From contig VZSF01007301.1 in NCBI GenBank assembly GCA_013398295.1, positions 1,262,651 to 1,326,650 on the forward strand: a DNA stretch of 64,000 nucleotides. Direction: 5' to 3'. The notes beneath the pieces are model-generated. The model was given only the letters and a program-made list of their open reading frames with translations. It was not told where the DNA came from and did not search any database. This document shows positions 9,748 to 23,385 of this stretch, piece by piece (within the stretch, counting starts at the first letter, position 1; the number at the start of each line of letters is the position of its first letter). The stretch is from Chionis minor. Its lineage: Eukaryota > Chordata > Aves > Charadriiformes > Chionididae. Made by a program: the position numbers and the translations under genes.

Positions 9748-10169
9748 TATAGAATCATAGAATCGTCTAGGTTGGAAGAGACCTTTAAGATCATTGAGTC
9801 CAACCATAAACCCAACACTGCCAAAACCACCCTGCCAAAACCATGTCCCTCAGCACCACGTCTACCCGTCTTTTAAATACCTCCAGGGACGGCGATTCCA
9901 CCACCTCCCTGAGCAGCCTGTTCCAATGCTTGACAACCCTTTCCATGAAGAAGTTTTTCCTAATATCCAATCTAAACCTCCCCTGGCGCAACTTGAGGCC
10001 ATTTCCTCTTGTCCTGTCACTTGTTACCTGGGAGAAGAGACTGACCCCCACCTCTCTACAACCTCCTTTCAGGTAGTTGTAGAGAGCGATAAGGTCTCCC
10101 CTCAGCCTCCTTTTCTCCAGGCTAAACAACCCCAGTTCCTTCAGCTGTTCCTTGTAAGACTTGTTCTCT
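9748..10169 (-). repeat. CR1 LINE 3' fragment in BCL2 intron 2, sense orientation
   Basis: This is a 5'-truncated CR1 inserted in the same orientation as BCL2, 256 bp upstream of exon 3. The + strand starts with the complement of the CR1 tail (agaatcatagaat), then 'ggttggaagagacctttaag' and 'atcattgagtccaacc', which are diagnostic of the CR1 3' end. It runs to 'agacttgttctct', where similarity stops abruptly, as expected for 5' truncation. Two tail units remain. It is well preserved compared with the copy at 1-149, so insertion is comparatively recent. Confidence 0.97.
9791..10168 (-). pseudogene. C-terminal remnant of CR1 ORF2 (reverse transcriptase polyprotein)
   Basis: The CR1 fragment keeps one uninterrupted frame over about 125 codons, including [20 protein letters not shown], then [19 protein letters not shown], then [19 protein letters not shown] and [13 protein letters not shown], stopping at 9791. 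This is the extreme C-terminus of the CR1 endonuclease/reverse transcriptase protein, downstream of the catalytic domain. The endonuclease and reverse transcriptase domains are missing, so the copy cannot mobilise itself. The lack of stops or frameshifts suggests a young insertion. Overlapping frames on the + strand here are shadows. Confidence 0.9.
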
Positions 10170-13100
10170 AAACAATTATAGGACTATAAATTTTGGAATA
10201 GGAGTACCACCATTTTGGCTCATGAATGTTGTATATACCAACATACACAAAGGAGGTAAACAGACCTTCATTCTTCCAACCTTTCATTTCCACTGGACAT
10301 GGGGCATCTATATTGCTGGTTGGTTTCACTGAAAATAAGGCAGTATTTATTTTGTTCCCTTGGGATGGATTCAGAAGACTACATGTAGTAGTCACAGATG
10401 TTTCTTCTGTATGAACTAAAGCTGTTAGGGTTTTGTTACACCTTTGACACTCTTTCAGAACTATCACCAAAAGGGGTGACACCTCGGTCCTGTGCTTCTG
10501 CTAATCATGCCTTGGATGTGGCAGTGGTCTGGCAGTAGGATCCACCCGGCCAACCAGCTGATCCAACAGCCCTGCCTAAAAAAGAGCTGTCTTGCCATGG
10601 GATCATCTTGCAAGTCTGACTTGCCCTCCAGCCTACAACCAGGACATTCAGCTAGAGGAAGAGGAGGGGAAGAACAGAGTGATGCCACTTCTCATGGCCA
10701 CCCACAAGTCACTTGGCATGAGGTGTAGGGGGAGTTCTCTCCCTCAACCCAGCCCAAACCATCCTGGGTTTCTCCTTCAAGCTGCAGTCCTCCATGTGTG
10801 GAGAGCTCTTTTGTAAAGCTGCTCCAGGCAATCTAGAGGTGCATGTAGGCACCGAATGGAAAGGCTGTTTACGTAGCAAAGGTAAAGTTTTTGTGACTCA
10901 TAAATACAATGGGATTCGACTGGGCTGGTGATCAGATGGATGATACTCTGCACGTAACACCTGCCTTTCAGGCTACAACTCCTATCAAACATGAAGCTTC
11001 AAAGCATTCCTGAGGGATAGATAAATCATACCGTATGGCATGAAAGCAGTAAATAGCGAAGATGAATGACTTTAAAAATGAGACAAAACTGATGGCATCA
11101 TTTAGGGTAACTCTTTTATTGTGCAGCTAATCGAGGTCTGCTCCCAAGCTACTGAGATAAACCCATGCAATAGCTATCTAATGTGGGGGTTTCCGTCTCT
11201 ACCTTTATTACTCTAGACTTCCCATTTTTGGTAGAAGTTAACATTCTCTACTTATGTTATAGTGCCTTTACCTGTTTTGTCATGTTACTATGCAAGGACG
11301 TAACCTGCCTTCTAAAAATGCATACATGTTATGGTTTACAACAGGAATTAAGGAGAAAGTCTCCATTATTAATGTAAACCTTCCATCCAAGTTAATGTTC
11401 TGTAAATTATCTAGTCAAATGAGCATTCAACATTAGCCATCTTTAGTTATTGTCAGAATAAAAGCATTTGTGGTTTTACCACGAGAGGGCGTTTAAGGTT
11501 TTTTTAATATTTTGCCATTTTGACTCCTGTTCACTAGACACTGAGTGAGATTCAAATACATAATGGGTATTGATTTCTAAAATATATTATTACATTAAGT
11601 AATATTGGTGCACATTGTAGGTAAGAGTGGGTGTCAGTAGGTAAGAGCTGGTAACAGAATAGCTATAGGCTTTGGCCAAAAGATTGACCTGAAAATACAT
11701 CTGCCTCCTGCTATTTCTCAATGCTTGTTCCTCCGGGCAGTCACTTTCAAACTTGGGTTTCCAAAGGTATATTCTTAAGCAAAAGCAACTTAACCTTTGA
11801 GGGGAATGTTTTAATGCAAACTCTTTATTCCGGAGAAAATTTGGCAACTTTTGCTTAGCTGCCTGGTTTTTGAAATAGACATTTGCAAACTCTTCTACTG
11901 TGCTGTTACAGGGCTGAAAAAAGCACATTCAGTTTGCTGTGCAGCTCTTTGGAAAGCTGCTTTTATTTCTCCTTAAGGCTATGAAGTAACACAATATCCT
12001 AAAATGTTACAGACTGGGCTAAATCCTGTTGTCGCCAGTGCAGACTCACTGACTTCCATGGGAGCTTTGTCTGTATAGGGAGTTCGAGACCAGGCCTTAT
12101 AAAAATACAGCAAGGGTAAAGTTCAATACTTGGTGATATTATTATGGGTGGAAAAGAGAGGAAATGAAAAAAAAAAAAACCCACCCATGGAAATGCAAGT
12201 CATGTGAAAACATTTTAACGTTAAGATTTCCATGGTTTCTTTCTGTGAGGAAGGTCTCACTTCTGTATATTCATGACAGCCAACGCATACACAGTATCAA
12301 TACCAAAATGAGCATATTTTGTACCTCCCTTCTATCCCAGTTTAGGAACATTCTTCCCAGTTTGCCTGAGAGACCATTTTTAATGTTTCGGTAGAGCTTC
12401 TGGTATTGGGTAGGAAGATGGACGGAGGGTTACAAGTAAAACTTGAAAACAAGGCAAAAGTATGGCATAAGCTATGGCTCAAAAGAGGAATGTTAAAAAA
12501 AAATGTGCAGCATGCAGTACTTTTTTGTCCGAGATTATTACAACAATAACATGAACCCAACCTAATGGTGTCTGCACTATATATTACAAGTAGCTCTTTA
12601 TGATCGTTCCCCCTCCCCTTCTCAAACATCCTGATTAGGCCTATTTCCGAAGCTTGTTTGAACAGCCTGTCACTATTTGTTTAAGTTTCAAACCTGTTTT
12701 AAATAAACACATGTCCATTTTATGTACTAAAACAAGGAGAGAGGGGGAGGGAAGTATGACCCGTTGCCGAAAACTATTTTAGCACAAAGAGAACCCTTAA
12801 CAGAATCTCAACTGTTTCATAAGGTTTGTCTTCTTCTGTAAACCCATGTATTTGTCACTGGATTTTTGTCACCTAAACCAGTCTGTTTAAAATAAAGAGA
12901 ATCTCTGCTAAAACAAATAAGATGTGGAAAATTGCTTGAGACACTTGATGTCCTCTGAAAAGCACTCTTTATAATGAAAGCAAGAGTCCCCTTGGCAAAT
13001 AGACCGAGGCAAGTTCTGGCTTGGTCAAACTTCTGTGAGTCTTACACAATTGGAAAGAAAATGGTTGCAGGCCTTGCTTTTAAGACCTACCTATTGAAAA

Positions 13101-16100
13101 TTTAACGGAAAGTTATATCCTGAATGTAAAATTATATCAGGGCAGTTAAAAATTATATGGAAAAGAACTCTTCATTCAGCTCTGTAAGTTTTTAAAAAGT
13201 AATTTCTTAAGAAGCTTTTATTAAGTCAGATCAGTCCATTGCTGGTTTATTATGCAACTTTACGTGAATTGTTTCTGTTGAACAAGAAAGGTGGCAGTGG
13301 GGAAAGGAAAGATGCTCTGCCTGAGCTCCTCTTAGCACCAAAGCACCGGAGATGCCTGCCTCACCTCTCGGAGCTTGGCTGGCAGGCCAGGAAGATTGGC
13401 CCGAGGGCACCCCTTGCTGCACTCCTGCTTGTTAAACTATACGCAGGGAGGACACAGCGTGTTGCTGGCCAGAGTTCCTGGGATTTGCAGGGAGCCCAGG
13501 GCAAAAGTGGAGTTTGTCACCCTCAGAGGATTAGGAGGCGTAATAGTGCACTGAGTCAGGGCAGTCGGAAAACAAAGCATCCAGATCACACTACGCCGCT
13601 CTTCCGCTGGCCCAAATTCGGCAGCTCTGATCCAAGAAACAAATGTCATCTTTAATTACACAGGCATTTTTTGCTTGCGCATCGAGACGAGTCTCTTCAG
13701 TCTCGGTCCTTTTGCAACGCAGCCTTCGCCCCTGCTTGAGAGGCAAGGCATAGCTTCTCGGCCGCAGAGAAGGACACGCTTCCCATCGGCCGAGCCCAGC
13801 GAAGCCTTACGGATCTGACGGCTCCTTACTGAAAATACGGAGGGAGAAGGCAGTTTCAGCCTGGCATTTCTGACTGAGGGGGCGGTGGGGAGAGCAAACA
13901 CGAGGAAGTAAAGGCTTCCTTTTTCTACCTGAATCAAACAGCTGGTGAGGAAGTGACTTTATTTCCCTCGTTATCATTGGGTTGACAGGATATCCTCTTG
14001 AGCCACAGTGTATTGAATGAAGAGCCTTCCATTTTACTGAACTGGAATTGCCTTGCGGCTGTTTTACGCTGCCCTCTCTGTGACTCCAAAACAAACAAAC
14101 AAACACACACACTAGCTGCCGGCTTTTGAAGAACCCTACACAGGTCTAAATGAGGTGGCTTTGCCACCCGGTACGGGGCAGGAGAGGGAATGGCATAAGC
14201 TCCGATGCCAAGGTTTAGCAGCTGAATGACTTTTCCTTCACCCTTGCCTCCATATGAACAACATAAATTCTCATAAAAGCTTTCGTTCCCGAATGGTAAC
14301 TTATTTCAGAAAGAGTTTGGGGAGGGAACGGAGAGAGCTGGTTAAATTGTCCCATGTTTTCTATGCAGCGAAACCTCATTAAAATGTCATCTTGAAGCTA
14401 ACGAGAAAAGTTCTTGGAACACAAAAAATAGACAAATCTGTAGCCACTCTTTTCCCAAAGAGTTTATGGGTCTTTTATGCAAGCTTAAGTTGTGAGTACA
14501 TGCAAATAAGGACAGCTCAGACCTTGACCGTGTTGTGCCGAGGTGTGGTGTTTCGGGAGGTCGGTATCTTTAGAGAGGCCGATATCATTTTACACCTGGG
14601 AGTGCCGACACGCTGGCAGTCCAGCCAGGTGCATGTTATCGAATTATAATGGGAAGGAAAAGAAGGTGTCACCACACAAGCCCTGCCGACCATGGGCGGG
14701 GAACCCGCCTGGGGAGTGGCTTTGGCACATGCACCCCTGATCAAATCCCCATCCAGATTTTTTTCCCCGCTCACCTTTGGGTCTATTCTGAATTCTCTGT
14801 TTCCATAATGCCCAACATAGTCCCAGGTCAGTAGCTGATGTGTTGGTCGCTGGCTGGAGAACCCTTTTGTTTGTCCAGCGATATCTGAGTTTTCTGGCTT
14901 TGGACAAAACTGGTTCTCATCACAGTGGTCCTGCCTAACATCTTTGTTTCTTCTCCTTGCTATCTATTTGTATAAATTCTTGCATTGGTCAGCCCGTGAT
15001 TTTGGGGACAGATCTTGCAGGTCCTAGTCTTGCCAGGCTCTCACTGAAGTCTGTGTGAATTGAAATCGGAGGAAACATTATTTGCATCAGGCTGACTAAA
15101 CATGGCACTCAGGTGGAGACATCCAAGAAACAGGGACTAATCATGGTTAGGTTTGTACATGAAAACCAATGCGTATGCTTAGAAATATATCAATGTGAGT
15201 AGTTATAGTAATGGGGATGACTATTCCTCCTGTCCATGCTCCCAGAGTGACCCTGCTGGCAGGCAGATTTCCTCCAGACCTCTGCGAGATGAAGAATAAA
15301 CCCAGGCTTCGGGGAATGGTCAAGCCATCTCTTTAAAGACGAGATCTGCAAGGTGTTGATCATTCAGCTTGTATGGAAACCCATGCCGTGTTCAGACTGC
15401 ATTCTTGTTAAACCAAGTCAGCATGAGAAATGTTTCAGTAATTTAGTCTTGGCGTCTCTACTTAATTCAGTTAGACGTGGCTCTGCAATATGCAAAAGCC
15501 CAGACCTAGTGGAGGCTGTCTCGTTTTCTTATTCCTGGAAGGGCCCACAGTAAAATGAGGTATTTCTGGCATCAGCGTAACAGCTGTAATGTCACTACAG
15601 CAGCTAGCTGGTGGTATTTAATGGGTGCCACTTCTGAGGGAGCAATAATGAGAGAAAGAAGGTGAGAAGGCCTTCTGGACAAAATCCTCAATGTTCAAAC
15701 AACATGGTCAAATCTACTCTGCTCAATCCTTCACAGTTTTGGGGGCTGATAATCCTATTTAACTAATTAGCTATTTGTTTGCTTCAATATTTAGCAGTCT
15801 TAGTTTTATTTTCCAAAGATGTCTCTGCACATACTTTCATGAATCTCAATCGCACTGAGAACTGTTCAGTTTTAGGCCACCTTCTTTTCCTTCTATTCAA
15901 ACCCGTACTAGAGAGTTTACATTCACATACAACAGTAAACTTAGCAAACACTCATTTGTGGATTTGTGGATCACTTTGGAGGAAAGAGTAAGTGTCACAG
16001 AGTTGCTGGGGGGACTCGTCTCATCCTGTAACATCACTCTTACACCTGCATCCTTTGAAAAGAAGTCAGATGCATTTGACCTCTGTCAAATCTTCAGAAT

Positions 16101-19100
16101 GACTTTAAAATGAAAATAATGACAAAATGGGTCTGAATGACAACGCAGGCCTGTTTCTCTCAAAATCTTGTCTGAATTCTCCCTCTTGCTTGTAACTTAC
16201 TTTCAATATGAGTGTCCTTACACTGGGAGTTTAAAAGCCCAAATCTGAAGATCTGGCTGCAGCAGGTACGCTGGTAGTAGAGGGGAATGTGAAGGCATCC
16301 CCCGTTGTGTTCCCTGCCTGCTCCAGCTGCCGGGGCCGCTCTCGGGCTGCCGCAAAAGAGTTAAATCACGTAAACCGCCTGAGAAATGGGAACCGAAAGT
16401 AGCTGCTTGTAGAAATGCTCAGAGTGCTGTGGCAGGGCATTTGTCATCAAGGCCATGGAGGGTTTTATTTAACAAGCGTGTTCAGCCGTGCTGGGCTGGA
16501 GGTGCAGGTATTAGCGGAGGTAGAGAGGGGAAAGCAAGACAGCCGGGATGGTGAGGAGGGCCCGGCTCAGGGCGGCCCCCACCAGAAAAGGCAGAGCGCA
16601 CGTGTGGACGAGAAGGGTGAAACGGGACCAGGTTGTCCCATCAGCTCAATCACGAGGGACCAGTCACGCATTTTTCTGCTTCTTGTTTTAACATCCCTCA
16701 GGGAAACTCTCCATCCCGTGTTTGTTGTCTCAACACTCCGTTCTGGCCCGACTCCCTTTGGCTTGACCGACTCGCGCTCGGCGTTGAGCAAGAATAGCGC
16801 AGGGCTGGAGCGGTGGCCTTGGTGCTCCTTGGTGCTCCTGCGGCAACAGGTCACGGAGAGCCACCGGCACCTTCTGCAGAAGTGCCGCCCCTCCCTCATG
16901 TGACCACTTTTTCTAAATCTTGTGACCATCAACTGAGTTACAGGGGGAATGAGACAACACAGTTAACCTTGTGTTAAAATAACCTCATGACAAATCTGCT
17001 ATTTAATGAATAAGCCCCCAAAAAGCTTATGCTGTAGACTTCAATGGACAGTTATACTTCTACCAGAAGCCACCTGGAAAATATGAATTTGTGCGTGTGT
17101 TTTCTTTGGCAGCCGACACCTCATTAGCAGCCCAAACCATTTCTGTTCACCTGTAAAAGCCTTATTTGAGGCAGAGAAGAGGCAGCATATTTTGGTTATT
17201 GCCTTCTCTTGCCGTTTCCTAAGTCAGCCCTTGGGTGCTGTACTCCACTGGGTAGTGTGTGTCGGCGCTAGCTGTAGGGGAGGCAGACATGTCCTGCCTG
17301 TCAGGCAGCCCAATGGAGCAAAATGCAATTTTCCCCCTTCCAACACGGTGCGTGCAAGAGTGGAGGCCTCTTGGTGGCTTGTTCCATGTTTTCGTCGTTT
17401 CACAGCTAAGCGATCACGGGAAATTAAAGTAAGGGGAAGTTCCTGGTCTGCATCTGCTTGGAAGAGGTTGGTTTTGGTCTGGGTGCCTCCCCTGCACTCC
17501 TCCTTCTTGTCCTTTGTCCTGTTCACCACGTGCGCAAAAGCACAAGACCTGGGAGACAAATGGAAGGTGAAGGAGCAAGGAAGGGAATGAGGAGAGTCTG
17601 CATAGACTGAGTCAAGTGGGAATTTAGACAAAATGAACTGCCTAAATAGGGCAGGTGAAAACTGCCTGTGGCCACAATGAGCTGAATCCTACTTTTAAGA
17701 CAAGATAGCTTTATGACTTGCCTTGCCCTATGGAGGGGCAGCTCACAGGTTAGGGTTGGCTGGTAAATCTTGAATTTTTGCGTTCATCCAGAAAGTCTTT
17801 TGGCAAGTGTTATCAGGTAAGAGCTAACAGGGACCATATGAAAAACCCAAGGAAGAGTCAGAGTGTAAGAATACAATTCATGAACAGACTGAAGGACTTT
17901 GTTTTGTTACGCAAAACAGCTCTTAAATTCATTTGCCTACACAGTTGTAATCCATTAACTATGACCATTAGACTTACTCAAACGCCACCATACAAACCCA
18001 AAATATGAAAACTTAATAAAATGCAAACCACCTCTGACCCTCCACCTCCAAAACCAACACCAAAATGGGCATCCTACAGAAGTGGGATTCTCCTCCCATC
18101 CAAAAGTAACTTCCACTGGGATGTTTGAAGGCAACACAGCTCCTACCCATATGCTCTGTAAAAAGAAACAATGTCTTGCTGATGCACAATGTGAAACAAT
18201 GCACAAAATCTGTGTTTCCTTTTAGCAGGAAGCTTTAAAACTGAAAAAAATGTTAGAGACCAGTAGCAGGAGAAAAAGGGTCATTCTGTACTTCAGGGGC
18301 TTTGCTGGTTTCCCTGTTCTGGCCAAATCGTTCTATGGAGACATGGCTTATACCAGTTGAAGGAGTCTGCCAGCATGGTTGAAGTACCTCCCAAACAATG
18401 CGAATTATACTGGCAAAAGGACTCCTCTATTTGGTGTAAGTCTACATAAGTCTACAGAGTGGGGAAGGGAATCATGCCAAAATAGTTATCTTTGTAGGCT
18501 AGGGATGTGATTTTTTCCCCATGAGATAGTTATGCTGGCCAGACTTTGTCATGTAGACCCTAGGAACTTCTATTTGCAAAATAAGACTGTAATTTATTTT
18601 AACCAGATGTTCAGCACTGATCTGTGTCTGTGCATTCAGAGAACACTCCAAGTAATTTTTACTGTGGAGACATACCTTGGACACCGGTAAGATTTTTAAA
18701 ATGTAACGCTGAAACTTTAAAGCCATGGTGGGTTTATCTTTTCTTTTGGTGGTGATGTGTATTTCCCAATGAAGTACGCTGGTGTTCTGGGTATTGAGTT
18801 TTGCTCCTATCAATCGGATCCTCTACAGGTCCAGTAAGACAGAGGGCTCAGCTCTCCCGTCTATCAGACGTTCACATCAATTGCTGGAGCAAGTCACGCA
18901 GTTCCTTACAACCTAATGGCTGCTGGGAGCATAGGGTGAGAGCTGAGGTGACCTAGGATCTCTCTTTTTCATAAAAGAGAAGGAGGTATGAGTGCCAGTC
19001 TTCTGAAACAACAAATCCCTCTTTGTTTTCTTTCGTGCCTAGTGTTCCTGAGAGGAGGCAGGGGCTGGTTCTGCTACAGGACAATGATCATCAGAGTGGT

Positions 19101-19248
19101 CACATAGCTGTCACTGGAGCCTGACGTACCTACCACTATCAACAAGTTACACATACACATCCTTGGGAACAGCTGAAATACAGCTTAGCCTGCATTCCTA
19201 TGGCCAGTCATTCAAAACAGAAACTAAAGGATTTGGTTAACTGCTGCC
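10170..19248. other. Intronic sequence without recognised gene
   Basis: Mostly AT-rich unique DNA. Minor features are an A-run at about 12165-12179, an (AAAC)n/(CA)n stretch at 14087-14114, and two CpG- and GC-richer pockets at about 13670-13880 and 16290-16900. The second pocket has overlapping open frames of 162 and 121 codons on opposite strands, typical of chance frames in GC-rich DNA. A short direct duplication (cttggtgctc twice) lies near 16820-16840. No exon with both convincing splice signals and protein similarity was found. Confidence 0.6.
14087..14114 (+). repeat. (AAAC)n/(CA)n short simple repeat
   Basis: About four AAAC units pass directly into five CA units. This is an ordinary compound microsatellite inside the intron. 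Confidence 0.85.
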
Positions 19249-19267
19249 TTTTTTTTTTTTTTTTTTT
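19249..19267 (+). repeat. T19 homopolymer
   Basis: Nineteen consecutive T on the + strand (A19 in BCL2 sense). There is no recognisable element on either side and no target-site duplication, so it is listed only as a homopolymer. Confidence 0.9.
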
Positions 19268-21843
19268 CATATGTCTGCATGTCCTTGCAGATCATTCACA
19301 AAGGACTGAGCATTTATATTTCCTGTTGACATCCTTTGAAAGGGAGAATGCCAACGGAAATTGGATCTTTTAATGAACAATTTCTGTGGACAGCAAGTCA
19401 GATGAAAATTCATGAAGGATTTAAATCTATCATTGTGACCTTGAACTAACAGCACAAGGAAGGAGGAGGCTGTTAACTTAGGCAGGAAAGACTGGTAATT
19501 ACTTCAAGTGTTGGTGTTTCCAAGTGAGTAGAAATTTCATGCAAAATTTCAGATACTTAAAAGAAAGAATAAAAACCAAAATTGGGAATACCAGCCAAGA
19601 AAAAAATAAATGCATTACCTATGAAATCAGTGCTTGAAAGCTTTCCCACTTTCTAAAATAAGTAAGACCCCACAGATCGGAAGCTGCAGATCAAAATTAA
19701 TATAAGGTCTTAAACCTAGCCATTTACTTTTTCTTTGAATGCTTCTAAGCACAGGTGGGTCCCCACGGCAGAGTGCAGTTCTATGGAGAGGAAGAGAGCG
19801 CTGACTTTGCACTGAACAAGCCAAGCTGGGGGTGCAAGCTCTGCAGGTATATTAGAATAATACTCCAGGTGGGCTAACGATTCCTGCTGTGAAACTAGTG
19901 CAACCACCGCCTAGAGGCAGCTCAAGTATCCCTGTGCAGCGCTGCGCTGTGTCCTGTAGATGTGCCCTGGGGCACTACCGGAGAAAAAATGATGGATCCC
20001 GCTGCCCACAGAGAGTCGTACAGCACCGCCTTCCCCGTACAGCAACGTGCGCAGGGACTCTTGTGCCAGCAGCTGCTGCTGCAAGGCCAGTTTTTCTTGC
20101 CCAGTCACTTCCAAGTAGTCTCAAGAATTTCATTAAAGCATTAATCTGCAATTAAAGAGCTGCCCTTGCTTAAGAGCCAGAGGAAGTGATTACAAGAGCT
20201 GAGGGATTAACGCGTGGTAGGAGACGGACTAGATCTGGAAGCAGGCACATCAGTCATCTAGAGGATGACCACAAGTAACTCCTGTGTGCAACCAGCTCCT
20301 GCGTCTGTCTCCCTCGGGGTGATGACCTGTGCCCATCTTGATGCTGTTTTCATTGGAGTTCTGCCATTGCTGTCAACATGCTGCTTCTACCCCAGATCTT
20401 CCTTCCATCACCTCTATCTGCTGCTTCTGCTCCTGAGTGGGAAGGCACAAGGATGGTTTCCATCTGCTTTGCATCAGTAGGGGCTTCCTGCCACAGGGGT
20501 ATCTCTCAACTGGTAATTCACAGCTGGAATCTAATGTATAAGTGACATAACCCACCCTGGAGCCGCCTTCAGAACCTCCTATAATTAACTGTTGCTGCTA
20601 TAAGTTTAGACAAACCCAGGAAATCACATGCAAAATTCTTTCTGATTTGCAATCTAATCTTCTTCTATCTAGGTTCTTATACCACACACATTGCTGTGGT
20701 ATCTGAGCATCTTGGTGCCTGGATGCAATTCAGTTAAACCCTTTTCAAGCTAGCAGTCTAAGCTGCAGTCCTGACACTTCTCTTACACGCAGCCAACTGT
20801 TTTGCTATGAGCAAACTGCGAAGAAGCTTCTTCAAAGGCTCCCTGAACGTACCAGCTTCTCTTGTCTTCCTTTCCCAGATAATGTAAGGTTGGGAAACTT
20901 GCCAAGCATCATGCTAAACTGAAAGAGACGTTCAAATTGCAGCGAGTACAGGAGCCAAGGGAACCCAGTCTGCCAGAATGTTATTGTAGCGCTCTCGAGA
21001 AGCTCACGGCATTAAGACTTCATTTTGTTGTGTGCCTGTCTGTCTGTCTAGGAGATGCTCCACTGGAGGCCAGAAAGTCATTGCTTCCTCAATATTAAAC
21101 ACAAGTGCCTCGACCAACCAGAAACCATTTATTAGCTTCAAACTTTTGAGTCAGTTTTCTTTCTTTTTCTTTTAAGATTGGAGGCTTCTGATCCCGTGGC
21201 TGCTGTCGCTTGAAACAGAACTTCTGCTTTCAAGAGGATTTACCCTTTTCTGATGAACATACAATCCAAGCAAGAACACAGACAGGGACCAGCAGTCAAA
21301 AAGCTGATGAAAAGAAGCTGTATTATTTCTGGATGAGAAATACTAGATATGAGTTTGATTGATTTAAGCCCAAGTAGGGGAGACCAAAGTTCGGAACTTA
21401 TCTACGCTTTAACAGCAAAGAAGCAATCCTCCCCCCAGGAGGAACCATTTATACTGATATCAAAGTGTATTCTGACTCATTAACTGAAATATGTTGTGCT
21501 GGTGGAAGACAGTTATATCAGCAAGATTTTGGCTACATAAGGGTTTGCACCACTATAATTTATATCCATAAAAAAAGTCAGATGCATAACCAACATGGAC
21601 GTAGAGTGCAAACCAGGTGTGAAACATGGGAGAAAATTTGCAGGCCAATGTTTTGGTCTATGTGTTTGATTTTTACAAATTTGTGTTTTAGAAGTTCCTG
21701 TGTGTCTATAATGAGAGCAGTTAAAATAAAAAAAAACCCCAACAATCTAGAGCAACACAAGCATCAAGAAACTAGAAGAAAACCAAAGCCCCTTCCTTTT
21801 TTTTTGGGCTATTTATTCCCACAGCTTTAGCCATAGAGTTGAT

Positions 21844-21860
21844 GGGGGGGGGGGGGGGGN
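21844..21860 (+). repeat. Poly-G tract ending in an assembly N
   Basis: Sixteen G are followed by a single N at 21860, the only ambiguous base I noticed in the window. The true tract length is therefore unknown. It may be a collapsed or unresolved homopolymer. Confidence 0.95.
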
Positions 21861-23337
21861 AGAAGCTGAACTGAGCTTGTGATCATGGCATTAAGTTGAT
21901 TTGACTATTAGAAAACTTTAATTTAAATGTTCCCCACGGGGTTTCTGGTATTTATTTCCTTATTTACTTCTTGAGCCTATTTAATACTTTGACCTGAAGG
22001 AAGAAGACTTTGCACAAGCAAGAGGATTAAAGGTTCAAATTAGTTAAAGATGAAACAGATCTATTGATTCATTAAAGCCCAATGTTCTCAGTGTTACCAG
22101 TGATACTATCATATATTAAACTGTTAATATGCTTGAACTGAAAAAAAAGACATTTTCAGCATAGGTTACAGATGGCTTTTGATTAGAAAAAATACACTGC
22201 TCCTTTGCAACCTTTTTGACTAACGTTTTCTGTCACATCCAAATGGCCCTCCTATGTATGTAACAACCATGGAAGTGTTAGTGTCTTGTCATGCCTGCCT
22301 GACCCTGTACATTGGTTTTAGTCTTACTTTGTCATTTTTGTGCACTCCCGAACTGTGCATCTTAACTTACACCCCTTTTATTCACTGGGGTTTTATGCAT
22401 GCTTTGTTCACGTACTTGCTTCCCTTCTCATGTGTGTTTCTTCAGCTATTCCTTGTGTGATCCCTTCTTCCTATGGCTGTGTAACATCCTTTCAGTCATT
22501 ACCTCTGTTTTCGCTATTGATTTTCACACATCCAGTACTACCTTGCACAGTTTCCGCAAAGCATTTGTGCATGAACAAGTTAGGTCCTTCCTCGACAGCG
22601 TATTACTTATTCCTGTCTAGGGAGCTGAAATTAGTGGGGACAGTCATGGGTGCCCGCTAATCGTGCTTGAGCTGTGGTCCCAGCAGGTTTTAACTGCAGC
22701 TGGCTGCCACAATGCTGAGGGCAGCCTAGGTGGATGTAATTGCCACATCACCGTGGGCGTTGTGCCACCGGGACTCTTCAAGGTTGTGTTGTGATACAGG
22801 GGTAGCTCGCAGTGGAGACCAGCCCTGTCCAGTACTCAGTGAGGCTCCGATATCCAGTTTGTGTCTTGACTACACCCAGGCTGAGGTGGTGGTCCTCTAG
22901 AAGCAAGCAGGGTTGGGTGGGAGCGTTTGAAACACAGCTTAGTACAAACACCAGTTGTATCTGGCTTGCTGTGAAGCCAACACAAAATTGTGCTTGGAAA
23001 GCATGGATGCCTGGGCACTGTACAGCTGCAGTTCAGCCCTGCTCAGTGAATTCTAATACGTGGAAGGCGCGGCAGCACGTCTGTGTGTTTTATCAAGAAG
23101 CTAGTAGGCGGTGAGCCACACGAGAAGCTCTCTGAAGGCTTTCACACCCCTGGGAAGAAGAGCAGGTCATAAAGCTGTGTTTAGTACTTCACCTCTGCCC
23201 AGTTTTTAAGGGCGGATGTAGGAGGAGAAAGATGAAGTTGCTCTTTGTAAAATTTCTTAGGTACCCAAATACATACTTATGTCACAGTTTTTAAAGAAAG
23301 CAAAATAGCACCAACTTGAAGAGATGAAAGGTATGAT

Positions 23338-23385
23338 CCACAAACATAGGAGCTGCTATACTGAATTGGCCTTGTGGTCCACCTA
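23338..23385 (+). repeat. Possible ancient CR1-like element core
   Basis: The stretch 'gagctgctatactgaattgg' followed by 'ggtccacctag' resembles the widespread sauropsid motif in which a 'CATACTGGGTCAGACC' core is followed by 'GGTCCATCTAGCCC', found in old CR1-related LINE copies of reptiles and birds. Similarity fades after about 50 bp; the following few hundred bases may belong to the same decayed copy. Identification is by memory of the consensus, not by alignment. Confidence 0.45.

Noticed and set aside
9794..10171. 125-codon open frame on the + strand
   Set aside because: It is antisense to the CR1 ORF2 remnant, which explains the sequence.
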